Part shown: positions 34,991 through 43,307 of the stretch, piece by piece
How positions within the stretch are numbered: position 1 is the stretch's first letter
Layout: the number at the start of each line of letters is the position of its first letter
IMG/VR virus record: IMGVR_UViG_3300046009_005620
Coordinates: 1-43,418 of that record
Strand: one strand, 5' to 3'
Origin: a virus
DNA: 43,418 nt
The notes under the pieces: model-generated
Database searches by the model: none
The model's input: the letters and a program-made list of their open reading frames with translations, nothing else
Told to the model about the DNA's origin: nothing
Translations under genes and position numbers: made by a program

Positions 34991-35244
34991 GTACGAAACT
35001 GGACGAAATGTGGACTGCACTTGAGGCGTATCAGCCGCAAGCCAACGCTGACGGACACGGTGAATCGTGGCGCGTCATGTGCAAGGAACGGACATGGGCT
35101 GCGACGGCGAAGGCTTACGATGCAACGCCCATAAGGTCGGCGGCGGCGTGGGCGGCGTTGTCGGCGGCGGCGGCGGCGGTGGATACCGCGGCTGACCGCG
35201 ACGCGCAGGAAGCCATCGACGCGATCAAGGAGGTGAAGCCGTGA
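34987..35244 (+). CDS. Ala-rich hypothetical protein, 85 aa, paralogue 2
   Basis: GTG 34987 overlaps the previous stop. MSTKLDEMWTALEAYQP aligns with the first paralogue's MSDKLTEMWAAFEEHKP, as do the Ala run and the closing EAIDAIKEVKP. Diverged in the middle (a W/C/T-rich segment). The cassette appears to have duplicated and diversified. Function unknown. Confidence 0.65.
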   Translation: MSTKLDEMWTALEAYQPQANADGHGESWRVMCKERTWAATAKAYDATPIRSAAAWAALSAAAAAVDTAADRDAQEAIDAIKEVKP

Positions 35245-35315
35245 GCGCACTTGAACGGGTGTTGGCTTGGGTCTGGCGCAGGTTTGTTGCTAAAATACAA
35301 CAGAAAAAGGCTTGA
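35241..35315 (+). CDS. Very small protein, 24 aa
   Basis: GTG 35241 overlaps the previous stop in the same GTGA arrangement. MSALERVLAWVWRRFVAKIQ then QKKA-stop: an amphipathic basic helix with two Trp. The TGA (35313-35315) is inside the next -35 box. Could be a genuine peptide or a translation relay. Confidence 0.45.
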   Translation: MSALERVLAWVWRRFVAKIQQKKA

Positions 35316-35340
35316 CTTTGGGTCAGTTTGGGCATATACT
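35312..35340 (+). promoter_or_regulatory. Sigma-70 early promoter
   Basis: TTGACT (35312-35317), 17 bases, TATACT (35335-35340), then ATATCTATAGTTGAG. Stop codon of the 24-residue gene is inside the -35. Confidence 0.85.
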
Positions 35341-35369
35341 ATATCTATAGTTGAGTTATGGAGATTGTT

Positions 35370-35597
35370 ATGAGTAAGGATTGGTATCTCGGTGACGCAG
35401 TACAGACCATTGAACAACAGGCTAGACGGGAAGGGATGAGTATCCTGAAACTGTTGGAAACGGTCAATACTTATGGAATCGAGGCTTATATCAAGTCTAG
35501 GGGATTGGATCAGGGTCCGGATAGCGGCGACGATTTTCGTGACGCCGTTGGAATCTTCATGGCAGCGGGTCGGGAATTTTTCAAGCCCAAGGCTTGA
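35370..35597 (+). CDS. Early hypothetical protein, 75 aa
   Basis: ATG 35370 after ATGGAG; an ATG at 35358 is within the ribosome-binding site. MSKDWYLGDAVQTIEQQARR, then a helical stretch ending YIKSRGLDQGPDSGDDFRDA and FKPKA-stop. The stop TGA (35595-35597) lies inside the next -35. No family recognised. Confidence 0.65.
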   Translation: MSKDWYLGDAVQTIEQQARREGMSILKLLETVNTYGIEAYIKSRGLDQGPDSGDDFRDAVGIFMAAGREFFKPKA

Positions 35598-35622
35598 CAT
35601 TCGGGTCATTTGGTGTTACCAT
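35594..35622 (+). promoter_or_regulatory. Sigma-70 early promoter
   Basis: TTGACA (35594-35599), 17 bases, TACCAT (35617-35622); a near copy of the cassette at 33749. Confidence 0.82.
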
Positions 35623-35652
35623 ATATCTATAGTTGATTCACGGAGTATGACA

Positions 35653-35919
35653 ATGAAAATCAATGATGTTACTCATGCGATTATGTTTGGTGACTTTACT
35701 AACGAGCAATTGAATGCGATTGGTATGGCTGTAAAGTATCGTCGCAACCAGATCGCTAGCACTGTGAAGCGCGGTCTCTGTATCGGCGATAATGTTCGCT
35801 TCAATGGTCGCAACGGACAAGTGACTGGTAAGGTCGCTAAGGTCAATCGCAAGTTTGTTATCGTCAATACTGGTTTCACTAATTGGCGTGTTCCGGCTAG
35901 CATGTTGGAGACTGTGTGA
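35653..35919 (+). CDS. Small early protein with KOW-like strand, 88 aa
   Basis: ATG 35653 rather than 35647, which lies too close to the ribosome-binding site. N-terminal helix (MKINDVTHAIMFGDFTNEQL) and then GDNVRFNGRNGQVTGKVAKVNRKFVIVN, a KOW-like small barrel, ending WRVPASMLETV. Close relatives occur in T4-like cyanophages, from memory; function unknown. The stop overlaps the next start (GTGTGA). Confidence 0.75.
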   Translation: MKINDVTHAIMFGDFTNEQLNAIGMAVKYRRNQIASTVKRGLCIGDNVRFNGRNGQVTGKVAKVNRKFVIVNTGFTNWRVPASMLETV

Positions 35920-36260
35920 ACCTAAATAGTTTTGATGTCATCCAAGACAAGGTAGTACGCGACGGTAAGGTCGCGGTGCTTGTCAGCCCGGGTTTTGGTG
36001 CAGGCTGGTACACTTGGAATCAGGCTCATCCAGAATTATTGTTCCTGCCCCGTGTGGTAGAAATGGTACTCAACGGTACCAGCTATTCTGAGATTGAATC
36101 CTATGTAAACTCCGTATATGGGGAGCATGAGATTTACACGGGCGGGGCAAGTGACCTCAAGATTGAGTGGATACCCCAAGGGGCACAGTTCCAAGTAGAG
36201 GAATATGACGGGTCAGAAAGCCTCAGACTCAAGGACTCTGAGGACTGGATCACCGCATAG
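35916..36260 (+). CDS. Early conserved hypothetical protein, 114 aa
   Basis: GTG 35916. VAVLVSPGFGAGWYTWNQAH and PELLFLPRVVEMV are the conserved core; the C-terminus is acidic with a DLKIEWIPQG strand. Recalls small proteins of large phages; function unknown. A strong hairpin follows (36275-36319). Confidence 0.7.
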   Translation: MNLNSFDVIQDKVVRDGKVAVLVSPGFGAGWYTWNQAHPELLFLPRVVEMVLNGTSYSEIESYVNSVYGEHEIYTGGASDLKIEWIPQGAQFQVEEYDGSESLRLKDSEDWITA

Positions 36261-36274
36261 GACCTCATTACAGC

Positions 36275-36319
36275 CCCCGGGCAGGGATAGTCTACTCTCT
36301 CTTATATCCCCGCCCGGGG
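36275..36319 (+). terminator. Strong hairpin, probable terminator
   Basis: CCCCGGGC pairs with GCCCGGGG, and GGGATA with TATCCC across a one-base bulge, with a 15-base T/C-rich loop. No T-run follows, so it may act as a processing or pause site instead. Confidence 0.6.
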
Positions 36320-36360
36320 TCGCTTATAGAGCGTTATAGGCGGTTTTAGGAAAACCTAAT

Positions 36361-36402
36361 AAAATCAACAACTTAGCAGGCATCGTAAGTTATTGATTTA
36401 TA
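36361..36402 (+). repeat. Long palindrome with the dispersed motif
   Basis: AAAATCAACAACTTA (36361-36375) and GTAAGTTATTGATTTATA (36385-36402) face each other over a short spacer; one mismatch in the arms. Same motif as 15917, 33183 and 38103. Possible recombination, replication or termination element. Confidence 0.65.
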
Positions 36403-36437
36403 ACGGTTTATTTCCTGTAAAAATCCGTAAAAAAGGC

Positions 36438-36466
36438 TTGACTTTGGGCACCCAAGATACTATAAT
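36438..36466 (+). promoter_or_regulatory. Sigma-70 early promoter
   Basis: TTGACT (36438-36443), 17 bases, TATAAT (36461-36466). Not embedded in a stop codon; lies in a gene-free stretch (36261-36497). Confidence 0.85.
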
Positions 36467-36497
36467 ATACATATAGACTGAGAAAACGGAGATAGAA

Positions 36498-36782
36498 ATG
36501 AACGTAGCCCAAACAATTCTTTCGCAAATTAAGACTCTTGACCCAATGGCATTGCCCGCTTGGGGTGCTAAGGATCTGATGAACATGGGCGACGGTCTCA
36601 AGTTCAAGACTTCGGGTATGACCCCTTATAAGGGTTTTGTGTATGTCAAGTACAACCCGGTTCCTGATCTGTATGAAGTCCAATTCTTTCGTTTTCGCAA
36701 GTTGGAGATGAAGATGGACAAGGTTGTGCAAGATGTGTATGCCGAGGACCTCGTTTCTATCATCGATAAATTTGTTGGTTAA
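36498..36782 (+). CDS. Early conserved hypothetical protein, 94 aa
   Basis: ATG 36498 with CGGAG. MNVAQTILSQIKTLDPMALP followed by WGAKDLMNMGDGLKFKTSG, GFVYVKYNPVPDLYEVQFFR and VYAEDLVSII. Recalls a family of small proteins in T4-like cyanophages; role unknown. TAA stop, then the next promoter starts within 4 bases. Confidence 0.75.
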   Translation: MNVAQTILSQIKTLDPMALPAWGAKDLMNMGDGLKFKTSGMTPYKGFVYVKYNPVPDLYEVQFFRFRKLEMKMDKVVQDVYAEDLVSIIDKFVG

Positions 36783-36785
36783 GGC

Positions 36786-36814
36786 TTGACTTTGGGTTAG
36801 TCTGGGCGCATAAT
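36786..36814 (+). promoter_or_regulatory. Sigma-70 early promoter
   Basis: TTGACT (36786-36791), 17 bases, CATAAT (36809-36814). Begins just after the previous stop. Confidence 0.8.
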
Positions 36815-36845
36815 ATCTACATACTGAACGAACGGAGATTGACAG

Positions 36846-37262
36846 ATGGCTTACATGAACGGTGAACGAAAGGCGAAGATTGCGGCGAACTTGAAGCCCG
36901 TCCTCAAGAAGTATGGTATCAAGGGTACGTTGCGTGTTCGTAATCATATGGCAATTGTACTGACCCTCAAGTCGGGCAAGATTGATTTTATCGCCAACAG
37001 CAACCGTGTCTGTGGTAATGATTTCTATCAAGTGTCTCGCGGGTTCAAGCCGAACACTGGTGGCTACTGTGATGTGAACCAGTTTCACTTCCAAAATCAC
37101 TATGATGGTCTCGCTAAGGCGTTTCTGACTGAGGCGTATGCTGCGCTCAAGTCGGCTTCGTGGTATGATCGTAGCGATGCGATGACGGATTATTTCGACA
37201 CCGCGTACTACATGGACATCAATATCGGCAAGTGGAACAAGCCCTATCAGGTCACTTGCTAA
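36846..37262 (+). CDS. Early conserved hypothetical protein, 138 aa
   Basis: MAYMNGERKAKIAANLKPVL, then LKKYGIKGTLRVRNHMAIVL and a C-terminal MDINIGKWNKPY. Pattern of strands and helices resembles a protein widespread in T4-like phages of proteobacteria, from memory; no function known. Own promoter and CGGAG upstream. Confidence 0.75.
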   Translation: MAYMNGERKAKIAANLKPVLKKYGIKGTLRVRNHMAIVLTLKSGKIDFIANSNRVCGNDFYQVSRGFKPNTGGYCDVNQFHFQNHYDGLAKAFLTEAYAALKSASWYDRSDAMTDYFDTAYYMDINIGKWNKPYQVTC

Positions 37263-37291
37263 TTATACTAATTGGTACGGAGGGTACTGAA

Positions 37292-37453
37292 ATGAATACT
37301 CAAATGTATAAGGCTATGTGTCGTTATAAGGATGAGCCCGGCGCGGGTTTTGGTTGGGTCTATGTTCAGGCTACTAACCCCTTCGAGGCTTATCAGTTCC
37401 TTAAGGCACAATATGGGCGATTGCTACTCACTGAGTACGCGGTCCCTGCTTAA
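37292..37453 (+). CDS. Small early protein, 53 aa
   Basis: ATG 37292 with CGGAGGG; an upstream in-frame ATG (37232) lies in the preceding gene. MNTQMYKAMCRYKDEPGAGF and GWVYVQATNPFEAYQFLKAQ. Unrecognised. Confidence 0.65.
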   Translation: MNTQMYKAMCRYKDEPGAGFGWVYVQATNPFEAYQFLKAQYGRLLLTEYAVPA

Positions 37454-37473
37454 GAAATTGGGTAACAAAGTGG

Positions 37474-37502
37474 TTGACTTCTGGACATCACTCTGTTATA
37501 CT
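37474..37502 (+). promoter_or_regulatory. Sigma-70 early promoter
   Basis: TTGACT (37474-37479), 17 bases, TATACT (37497-37502), before the gene at 37568. Confidence 0.82.
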
Positions 37503-37567
37503 GATAAGGTAAAGTGAGAACTTTACAAGTGTGTGTTGATTAACTTTAACTTGATGAGGTAATTTAT

Positions 37568-37927
37568 ATGTCTACTAAGTTGTTTTCTGTTGCTGGTATC
37601 ACTGTTCACAATGGCAATGCTAAGGTCCGTTTTACTGAGGACATGGGTCGTCGCGTGAAGCAGTTCTCTAAGGGTGGTGCTACCCGTGTTGATTTTGTTT
37701 CGTTGCCGCAGGCTATGAACAAGATTGATGCTCTTAAGTATCTTTTGACGCTGCCGAACTTCGCAAGTGCTGAGGATCAGGCTACTATCAATGATACTCT
37801 CAGTGATCGTGAGAAGGAAGCCCGCAAGGGTGAGGTCAAGGTGCAGGCTAAGCCCAGCCTTGATGCTATCAAGAGTCGCGCCAAGACTAAGGTCTCTGTC
37901 GCTGACGTTCTTGATGCTGTCAAGTAA
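37568..37927 (+). CDS. Conserved T4-like phage early protein, 119 aa
   Basis: MSTKLFSVAGITVHNGNAKV, then FTEDMGRRVKQFSKGGATRV and FVSLPQAMNKIDALKYLLTL. The C-terminus is Lys/Ala-rich (SRAKTKVSVADVLDAVK). A small family present in T4-like cyanophages, from memory, with no known role. Ends in a terminator at 37950. Confidence 0.78.
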   Translation: MSTKLFSVAGITVHNGNAKVRFTEDMGRRVKQFSKGGATRVDFVSLPQAMNKIDALKYLLTLPNFASAEDQATINDTLSDREKEARKGEVKVQAKPSLDAIKSRAKTKVSVADVLDAVK

Positions 37928-37949
37928 TCAGTAATTCGATACTGAATGT

Positions 37950-37973
37950 GAAAAGCCCCGCAAGGGGCTTTTC
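37950..37973 (+). terminator. Rho-independent terminator
   Basis: GAAAAGCCCC-GCAA-GGGGCTTTTC with GNRA tetraloop; the A/T ends of the stem serve both directions. Ends the early + strand block. Confidence 0.88.
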
Positions 37974-38102
37974 CATTTCTGTCTAGGAATATGGTCCTTA
38001 TAGGAACGTCTGTAGGGGCCTGTTTTGGGGGTAGCTAGTGTCATATATACCCCCCGCTCAGAATCGCTGTAATGCGGTCCTATTGCGTTATACGGCCAAT
38101 AG
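37974..38102. other. Gene-free junction
   Basis: Between the last + strand early gene and the reverse-strand glycosyltransferase. Contains a G/C-rich tract (TTTTGGGGGTAGC, ACCCCCCGC) and GCGTTATA, shared with the stretch at 36331. No gene seen. Confidence 0.4.
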
Positions 38103-38116
38103 AATCAATGACTTAC
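38103..38116 (-). repeat. Dispersed AATCAATGACTTAC motif
   Basis: Reverse-facing copy of the motif at 15917, 33183 and 36385. Lies at the end of the glycosyltransferase gene (its stop is at 38113-38115). Confidence 0.5.
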
Positions 38117-39237
38117 AGTGTAGGTAAGTCTCTACGTAGGTAATCGAGGGCAACTCTGTTGCTATTACGTTCGTACCAGCCTTTGCCCTCGTAAACGTTC
38201 AATACGTTTTGAAAATACTCTTCGTACATAGGGGCGACATTTTCTAAACTAAAGTTTTCACCGAACTTACGACAGTTAGCAGGCTTGATGTTACCGATAT
38301 TTTCAGTAGCCCAAACAAAATGATCAAACGTGCGACAACGATATCCTGTGTATCCGTGAATATTGTTCTCTGTGAAACTACCCCAGTCTGTTGTGATTGT
38401 AGGAGTACCACTCAATAACATTTCAATCTGTACGCCACCAAATGGTTCAATATACATACTAGGTACATAAGCACCTTTAGCATTTGCCATTAACTTCTTA
38501 CGTGTAGGCACATCAGCATAGCCTACAAATTCTACGTGTTTTGGAAAATGCATATCGTCAGGTTTTTGACCTGCGATAACTAAACGTTGACCTGCGGCTT
38601 CGCTTGCTTGTATTGCTACGTGAACACCTTTACCACTATACACACGACCTAAGAATAGCATGTAATCTTCTTTTTTGTCGTTATATTGGAAGTCATCTAA
38701 ATCAAAGTAGTTAGGTATGACGACATCATACCAATCACTCTTACAAGTTCCTACACCTTGCATACCATAATAGGCATGCATGATAGCATAACTCTCAAAG
38801 ATTTTCCAACGTGCCCAGTGACCACCTGCATATCCTATGCCTGGCTCAACAACTATCATATCGTTTTGATGTGCGTCACATACTTCACGAACTCCGCTAC
38901 CCCAAAATGGCAATATGAAATCGCCCTTCTGTTTACGTTTGCCTACCTCTACGATTGCGTTTTTAAAGAATGTTTGATATGCGTGATCTGATTTGTCAAA
39001 CTTAAAAAAGTTATTACGCCAATCATAATTTCCATATGCGATTTCTAAATCTTTATTAGTGATGACTGTAACATGCTCATCACAATCTAACACACTTTCT
39101 TCATGACCATAATGTATAATCTCATGACCGCGTGCCTTCATCATCTTACCAAATTTTACTACTTTTTGTGTATAGGCGCAGGCGTTATATTCTTTACTTG
39201 TAACTGTATGGGGAAGACCTAAAATGTGAAATCTCAT
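38113..39237 (-). CDS. GT4-family glycosyltransferase
   Basis: 374 residues, start at 39237. Rossmann pattern: [20 protein letters not shown] (acceptor domain), [36 protein letters not shown] (donor domain), and [21 protein letters not shown], the GT4 Glu-rich donor motif (EPFGGVQIE). Similar to phage glycosyltransferases near tail-fibre genes, which may modify the fibres, other virion proteins or host glycans. A hairpin at 39249-39280 separates it from the fibre gene. Confidence 0.88.
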   Translation of the reverse strand: MRFHILGLPHTVTSKEYNACAYTQKVVKFGKMMKARGHEIIHYGHEESVLDCDEHVTVITNKDLEIAYGNYDWRNNFFKFDKSDHAYQTFFKNAIVEVGKRKQKGDFILPFWGSGVREVCDAHQNDMIVVEPGIGYAGGHWARWKIFESYAIMHAYYGMQGVGTCKSDWYDVVIPNYFDLDDFQYNDKKEDYMLFLGRVYSGKGVHVAIQASEAAGQRLVIAGQKPDDMHFPKHVEFVGYADVPTRKKLMANAKGAYVPSMYIEPFGGVQIEMLLSGTPTITTDWGSFTENNIHGYTGYRCRTFDHFVWATENIGNIKPANCRKFGENFSLENVAPMYEEYFQNVLNVYEGKGWYERNSNRVALDYLRRDLPTL

Positions 39238-39248
39238 AATAATGGAAA

Positions 39249-39280
39249 ACCTAGTATATGTAATCTTACTTATACTAGGT
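39249..39280 (-). terminator. Weak terminator for the collagen-like fibre gene
   Basis: ACCTAGTATA and TATACTAGGT, 10-bp perfect stem, 12-base loop, followed on the reverse strand by TTTCC. Short T-run. Confidence 0.6.
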
Positions 39281-39310
39281 CACCAATATTACTAAATTTT
39301 TAGTTTAGTA

Positions 39311-41836
39311 TCAAGTACCTGAACCTGCGATCAAGTTCCATTGTGTTGCACCACGAACTTGCATACCTGATCCAGTAACGTATACAACTTGACCTGCTAC
39401 AGGAGATACTATAGCTGCATCTCTTGCTGCATTTGAGGCATATGTTGCAAGTTGTAGACTTACACCGATGCTGCTCAATGTCATGACGTTTGCAGCGCCT
39501 GTAACACTTAAGTTAATCTTATTATTGTTACCATCAAATACTAATGACTCACCACCGCCGTTAGTTACAATATCAACGTTTGCTTGACCAAATGATAGAA
39601 TACTACCTTGTGGGTTGAATTCAATTGTTGGACCGAAGTTGTCTAGTTCTACAACACCGCTTGTTGCATTAGCAAATAGTGGGTAGAATGTACCTATCGC
39701 GTTTGCATTAGCGTTTGTAATAGTTACGTAGTCGGCAGTGACATTGCTCAATGATGTACCGTCACCACTAAAGAAGTTAGCGATTGCCAAGTTTCCTAAA
39801 TCGGCATTACCTGATGTTAGATTACCTGTTACATCTAGGCTTGTCAATGTACCAACACTAGTGATGTTTGGCTGTGCCGCTGTAGTTAAGTCACCAGTCA
39901 ATGTAGCACCAGATACATCACCTGTTGCGATTACATTGCCAACGTCTAAATTACCAACAACGTTTGCATCATTAGATACTTCTAATGCACCTAATACGAT
40001 GTTTGCATCGATGCTTACTGTGTTAGCAACATTTGCTACTAACTCTACACCATTGTTGAAACGAATATCAGCAACTTTAAACGGAGCATCTAAGCCAGTT
40101 AGGCCAAGATCGATCCATTGTAGGTCAAGACCATAATCGAATCCCGAACCACTTGTGCTGTTCTTCATGCTCACGCCGTATGCCGAGCCTGCTGTAGTTA
40201 ATCCACCGTCACCGTCTAAGTAAGCGATAACTGCAGCATCGGCTGTAGTTGTTTGATCGCCTACAACACCGAGTACGCCAGTCTTTAAGAAGTCACTTGC
40301 GTTAGTACCAGTGATTAAATATTGACCAGTAACACCAGTTAGATAGTTGCTGTTACCTGTCAAGTTTGTACCTGTGATACGACCGCGAACTGCTTGTGCG
40401 CTTGCTGGATTGTTTGGGTCATTGCTACCGAAACTTGAGTCAACTGCCAATACAGACTTGACTCCTACTGTAGCACCTGAACCAACTGTTGATGCTACAC
40501 CGTCGATATTTGCACGACCGTTAGCAATGTTTAAATTACCTACATTAGCATTACCTGTTACTGCGACGGATATTAATGTGCCTAAGCTTGTTATATTTGA
40601 TTGCGATGCATTTACTACATCACCCGCAAATGCAGCGTAGTTTGCGTTAGCAACTAAATTGACATTCGCGCCGTTGATATTTGTCAAGCCTGCACCATTG
40701 CCGCTATATGAACCTGTGCTTAATACGATGTTACCTGAAACTTGTAGATTGTTTACTGCATAGTTCCAAGTCAAGTTCGCATCACCAGTGAATCCACCAG
40801 GAGCACCGTTGCTATACTGAATGCTTGTGTTGGCTCCACCGATTGTTGGCATTGAACCTGTAGCACCTGTAGCACCAGTAGCACCTTGTAGACCAGTAGC
40901 ACCAGTGCTACCTAATACGCCTTGTGCACCTGTAGCACCAGTAGGACCTGTCAAGCCAGTAGCTCCAGTTGGGCCACCTGCTGGACCAGTAGCACCAGTC
41001 TCACCAGTAGCACCTGTTGGACCTGTTGGGCCACCTGCTGGACCTGTAGCACCAGTCAAGCCAACTGGACCAGTTGCACCAGTTGCGCCGCTTAGTCCTG
41101 TTGAACCTGTTGCACCTTGAGTGGCATTTAAATTTACGTCCCAAGAATTATAAGTTCCGCTACCTACGATTGTAGTCACGTTAACTGTTAAAGTACCGAA
41201 ACCTGGTCCCGGGGTATTGTCGGCATATAGCACACAAATACCTGACATGAAGTTAGTAGAATTATGTGCGATTAATACTGGCTGACCAGGAGTATAAGCA
41301 AGATCGCTAGCAACAAGCAATGTGACACTGCCGACTGCCATTGTTATGCTACTTCCTGATGATGTTTGGTATCTATCACTTTGACCAGTAGCACCAGCTG
41401 GACCTGTAGTTCCTTGAGGACCAGTTGGACCAGTAGCACCAAGTAAACCAGTAGCACCTGTCGGTCCGGTGTTACCAGTTGCGCCTGTGCTGCCTTGAGG
41501 TCCTGTCGGTCCGGTGTTACCAGTTGCGCCTGTGCTGCCTTGAGGTCCTATAGGACCAGTCGCACCAGTTAAACCAGTAGCGCCAGTTGGTCCTGCGACG
41601 CCAGTAGCACCAATCGGACCTTGTATGCCTGTAGCACCTGTTGAGCCTTGAGGGCCTGTTGCGCCAGGGCCACCTGCGATACCGCCGTATGCTAAACTAT
41701 TCCACGGTGTGGCACCATTACCTATCTTAAACTGATTGGTATCAGTTTCTACGCCCATCTCGCCTGATGCGAGTACGGGATTTGCCAGTGTCCATGCTGC
41801 CGCTGTATCCCTTCTAAATTGTATTAAAACCGACAT
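39311..41836 (-). CDS. Collagen-like tail fibre protein
   Basis: 841 residues. N-terminus [20 protein letters not shown] is the Mtd_N-type phage fibre head domain. Residues about 55-150 and 245-330 are Gly-x-y repeats ([19 protein letters not shown] style), a collagen-like triple-helical stalk split by a globular insert. From about residue 350 the beta-repeat module of the other fibres continues, including [13 protein letters not shown] near 39860. The last 80 residues ([40 protein letters not shown]) resemble a fibre foot. It shares the repeat core with the left-end + strand fibre, in opposite orientation. Confidence 0.92.
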   Translation of the reverse strand: MSVLIQFRRDTAAAWTLANPVLASGEMGVETDTNQFKIGNGATPWNSLAYGGIAGGPGATGPQGSTGATGIQGPIGATGVAGPTGATGLTGATGPIGPQGSTGATGNTGPTGPQGSTGATGNTGPTGATGLLGATGPTGPQGTTGPAGATGQSDRYQTSSGSSITMAVGSVTLLVASDLAYTPGQPVLIAHNSTNFMSGICVLYADNTPGPGFGTLTVNVTTIVGSGTYNSWDVNLNATQGATGSTGLSGATGATGPVGLTGATGPAGGPTGPTGATGETGATGPAGGPTGATGLTGPTGATGAQGVLGSTGATGLQGATGATGATGSMPTIGGANTSIQYSNGAPGGFTGDANLTWNYAVNNLQVSGNIVLSTGSYSGNGAGLTNINGANVNLVANANYAAFAGDVVNASQSNITSLGTLISVAVTGNANVGNLNIANGRANIDGVASTVGSGATVGVKSVLAVDSSFGSNDPNNPASAQAVRGRITGTNLTGNSNYLTGVTGQYLITGTNASDFLKTGVLGVVGDQTTTADAAVIAYLDGDGGLTTAGSAYGVSMKNSTSGSGFDYGLDLQWIDLGLTGLDAPFKVADIRFNNGVELVANVANTVSIDANIVLGALEVSNDANVVGNLDVGNVIATGDVSGATLTGDLTTAAQPNITSVGTLTSLDVTGNLTSGNADLGNLAIANFFSGDGTSLSNVTADYVTITNANANAIGTFYPLFANATSGVVELDNFGPTIEFNPQGSILSFGQANVDIVTNGGGESLVFDGNNNKINLSVTGAANVMTLSSIGVSLQLATYASNAARDAAIVSPVAGQVVYVTGSGMQVRGATQWNLIAGSGT

Positions 41837-41868
41837 TATACTATTCCTCCGTCATCTGACGATATAAA

Positions 41869-42525
41869 TTATACACTAATAGCATTGCCACCATTTAGGC
41901 TTGCTAATAGTAAAACTGAACTAGTTGCGTTACCGCCGTCGCCGCTAACGCTTGGATCGATGCCGACCCAACTCAAATTACCTGAACCATCTGTCGCAAG
42001 CACATATCCAATGCTACCACCTGAGATATGAACATTAGCAACAGGACCTAAGTTACTTACGCCAGCATTTAAAGTAGTAATATTGGCGTTGCCTGCTACA
42101 TTTAATGTGTTAGTGGCTGAATTATAACTAAAATTTGCGCTAGCGCCAAATAATCCATTGTTATTATATTGTACGTAAGTATTTGATCCTGCGGCGTTAG
42201 CGATCTCACTTTGAATATCTCTCCAAGCAAGATTACCAGTGCCATCTGTAGATAATACATTTAAATTAGCACCGCCTGATATAGTGATATTTCCTACAGG
42301 ACCTAAATTACTTTCACCTTCAACTGTCAAATTTTCAACAATGACATTTCCTAGGTTAGCATTGATGCTACCGTTAACTGTTACATTTCCACCTACTACC
42401 AAATTTCCAGCAATATTACCCTCGCCTGTAACGGCAATATTGTCTACCAATAGGGTATCACCAGCTGGTAATTCCTGTATTGTTAATGTTGCTGAGTTAG
42501 AAACTAACGGGTACTTATTTGCCAT
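41869..42525 (-). CDS. Fibre-related repeat protein, 218 aa
   Basis: MANKYPLVSNSATLTIQELP then repeats with the core ISGG and LNVAGNANITTL; the segment SNLGPVGNITISGG recurs twice here and twice in the gene upstream. Ends LLLASLNGGNAISV. Likely a fibre or fibre-attachment protein. GATAAATA (42545-42552, reverse strand) lies 20 bases upstream of the start. Confidence 0.8.
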   Translation of the reverse strand: MANKYPLVSNSATLTIQELPAGDTLLVDNIAVTGEGNIAGNLVVGGNVTVNGSINANLGNVIVENLTVEGESNLGPVGNITISGGANLNVLSTDGTGNLAWRDIQSEIANAAGSNTYVQYNNNGLFGASANFSYNSATNTLNVAGNANITTLNAGVSNLGPVANVHISGGSIGYVLATDGSGNLSWVGIDPSVSGDGGNATSSVLLLASLNGGNAISV

Positions 42526-42544
42526 TGTTTATTCCTATTAGTTG

Positions 42545-42552
42545 TATTTATC
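42545..42552 (-). promoter_or_regulatory. Late-promoter-like box GATAAATA
   Basis: One mismatch, 20 bases before the ATG at 42525. It overlaps the 3' end of the next gene on this strand. Confidence 0.35.
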
Positions 42553-43276
42553 ATATTTGCGTGGTATTAAGGTTTAAGAAAGATCCGTCACGATTTTGAA
42601 TAGGATATTGTCTTAAAATAGCGTTAGGACTAGACAAATAGTTATTTCCATCGCGTAAGTCTACTGTTATATAGTAAACAGGGACTGTTTTCCAACCTAA
42701 TTCTTGTGTATTTTGATTAACTATTCCTAATACTTGCTGCTGTGTACCATTACCTACAGGTAAGTGTAAATTGCCTACTGTCAGATCAGATACATCTATA
42801 TTTCCTGCATCTAAATTAGAAATATAGACTGTGTTTGTTGTATTGTTAAAAGTAAATGTACTGCTTCCGCCCAACTGTCCATTATTGTTATATTGTACTG
42901 ATGTGTTAGGTTGGCCAGGAGTAATGTCATTGCTCCAATATAATGTACCGTTACCGTAAGTTGCTAGTAGTTGACCACTAGTACCGCCAGTAATTTTAAC
43001 ATTACCTACCGGACCTAAATTACTTATACCGTTAACATTTAAACCAACTAATGTACCGACACTTGTGATATTAGGTTGTGCGTTGTTGCGAACTGTATTC
43101 GCTATATTGGCTGCTGGAAATAAATTACCTGCCTCGGCAAGTATAAAGTTAGCTAAATTTTGAACATTAGTTTGAAGTGTTTCATCTAAAGTAAGGTCTA
43201 CACTTACTAAGGTAGTATTGGCACTAACATTAGGTAATGTGTTGAGTCCAGTAATTTTTACGCCGCGCGTTGCCAT
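42551..43276 (-). CDS. Fibre-related repeat protein, 241 aa
   Basis: MATRGVKITGLNTLPNVSAN, a DUF-like phage fibre start, then the repeat core [13 protein letters not shown] near 43050, SNLGPVGNVKITGG, and a non-repeat C-terminus (TVDLRDGNNYLSSPNAILRQ). Paralogous to the 218-residue gene downstream and probably part of the same fibre complex. Late box TATAAATA at 43293-43300 upstream. Confidence 0.8.
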   Translation of the reverse strand: MATRGVKITGLNTLPNVSANTTLVSVDLTLDETLQTNVQNLANFILAEAGNLFPAANIANTVRNNAQPNITSVGTLVGLNVNGISNLGPVGNVKITGGTSGQLLATYGNGTLYWSNDITPGQPNTSVQYNNNGQLGGSSTFTFNNTTNTVYISNLDAGNIDVSDLTVGNLHLPVGNGTQQQVLGIVNQNTQELGWKTVPVYYITVDLRDGNNYLSSPNAILRQYPIQNRDGSFLNLNTTQI

Positions 43277-43292
43277 TTGTTATCCTTTTAAC

Positions 43293-43300
43293 TATTTATA
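43293..43300 (-). promoter_or_regulatory. T4-type late promoter TATAAATA (reverse strand)
   Basis: Exact consensus 16 bases before the start of the 241-residue fibre-related gene. Confidence 0.6.
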
Positions 43301-43307
43301 TACTACT

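Noticed and set aside
39738-41120. + strand frames over the collagen-like fibre
   Set aside because: Pro/Val/Ala readings are the antisense of Gly-x-y repeats.
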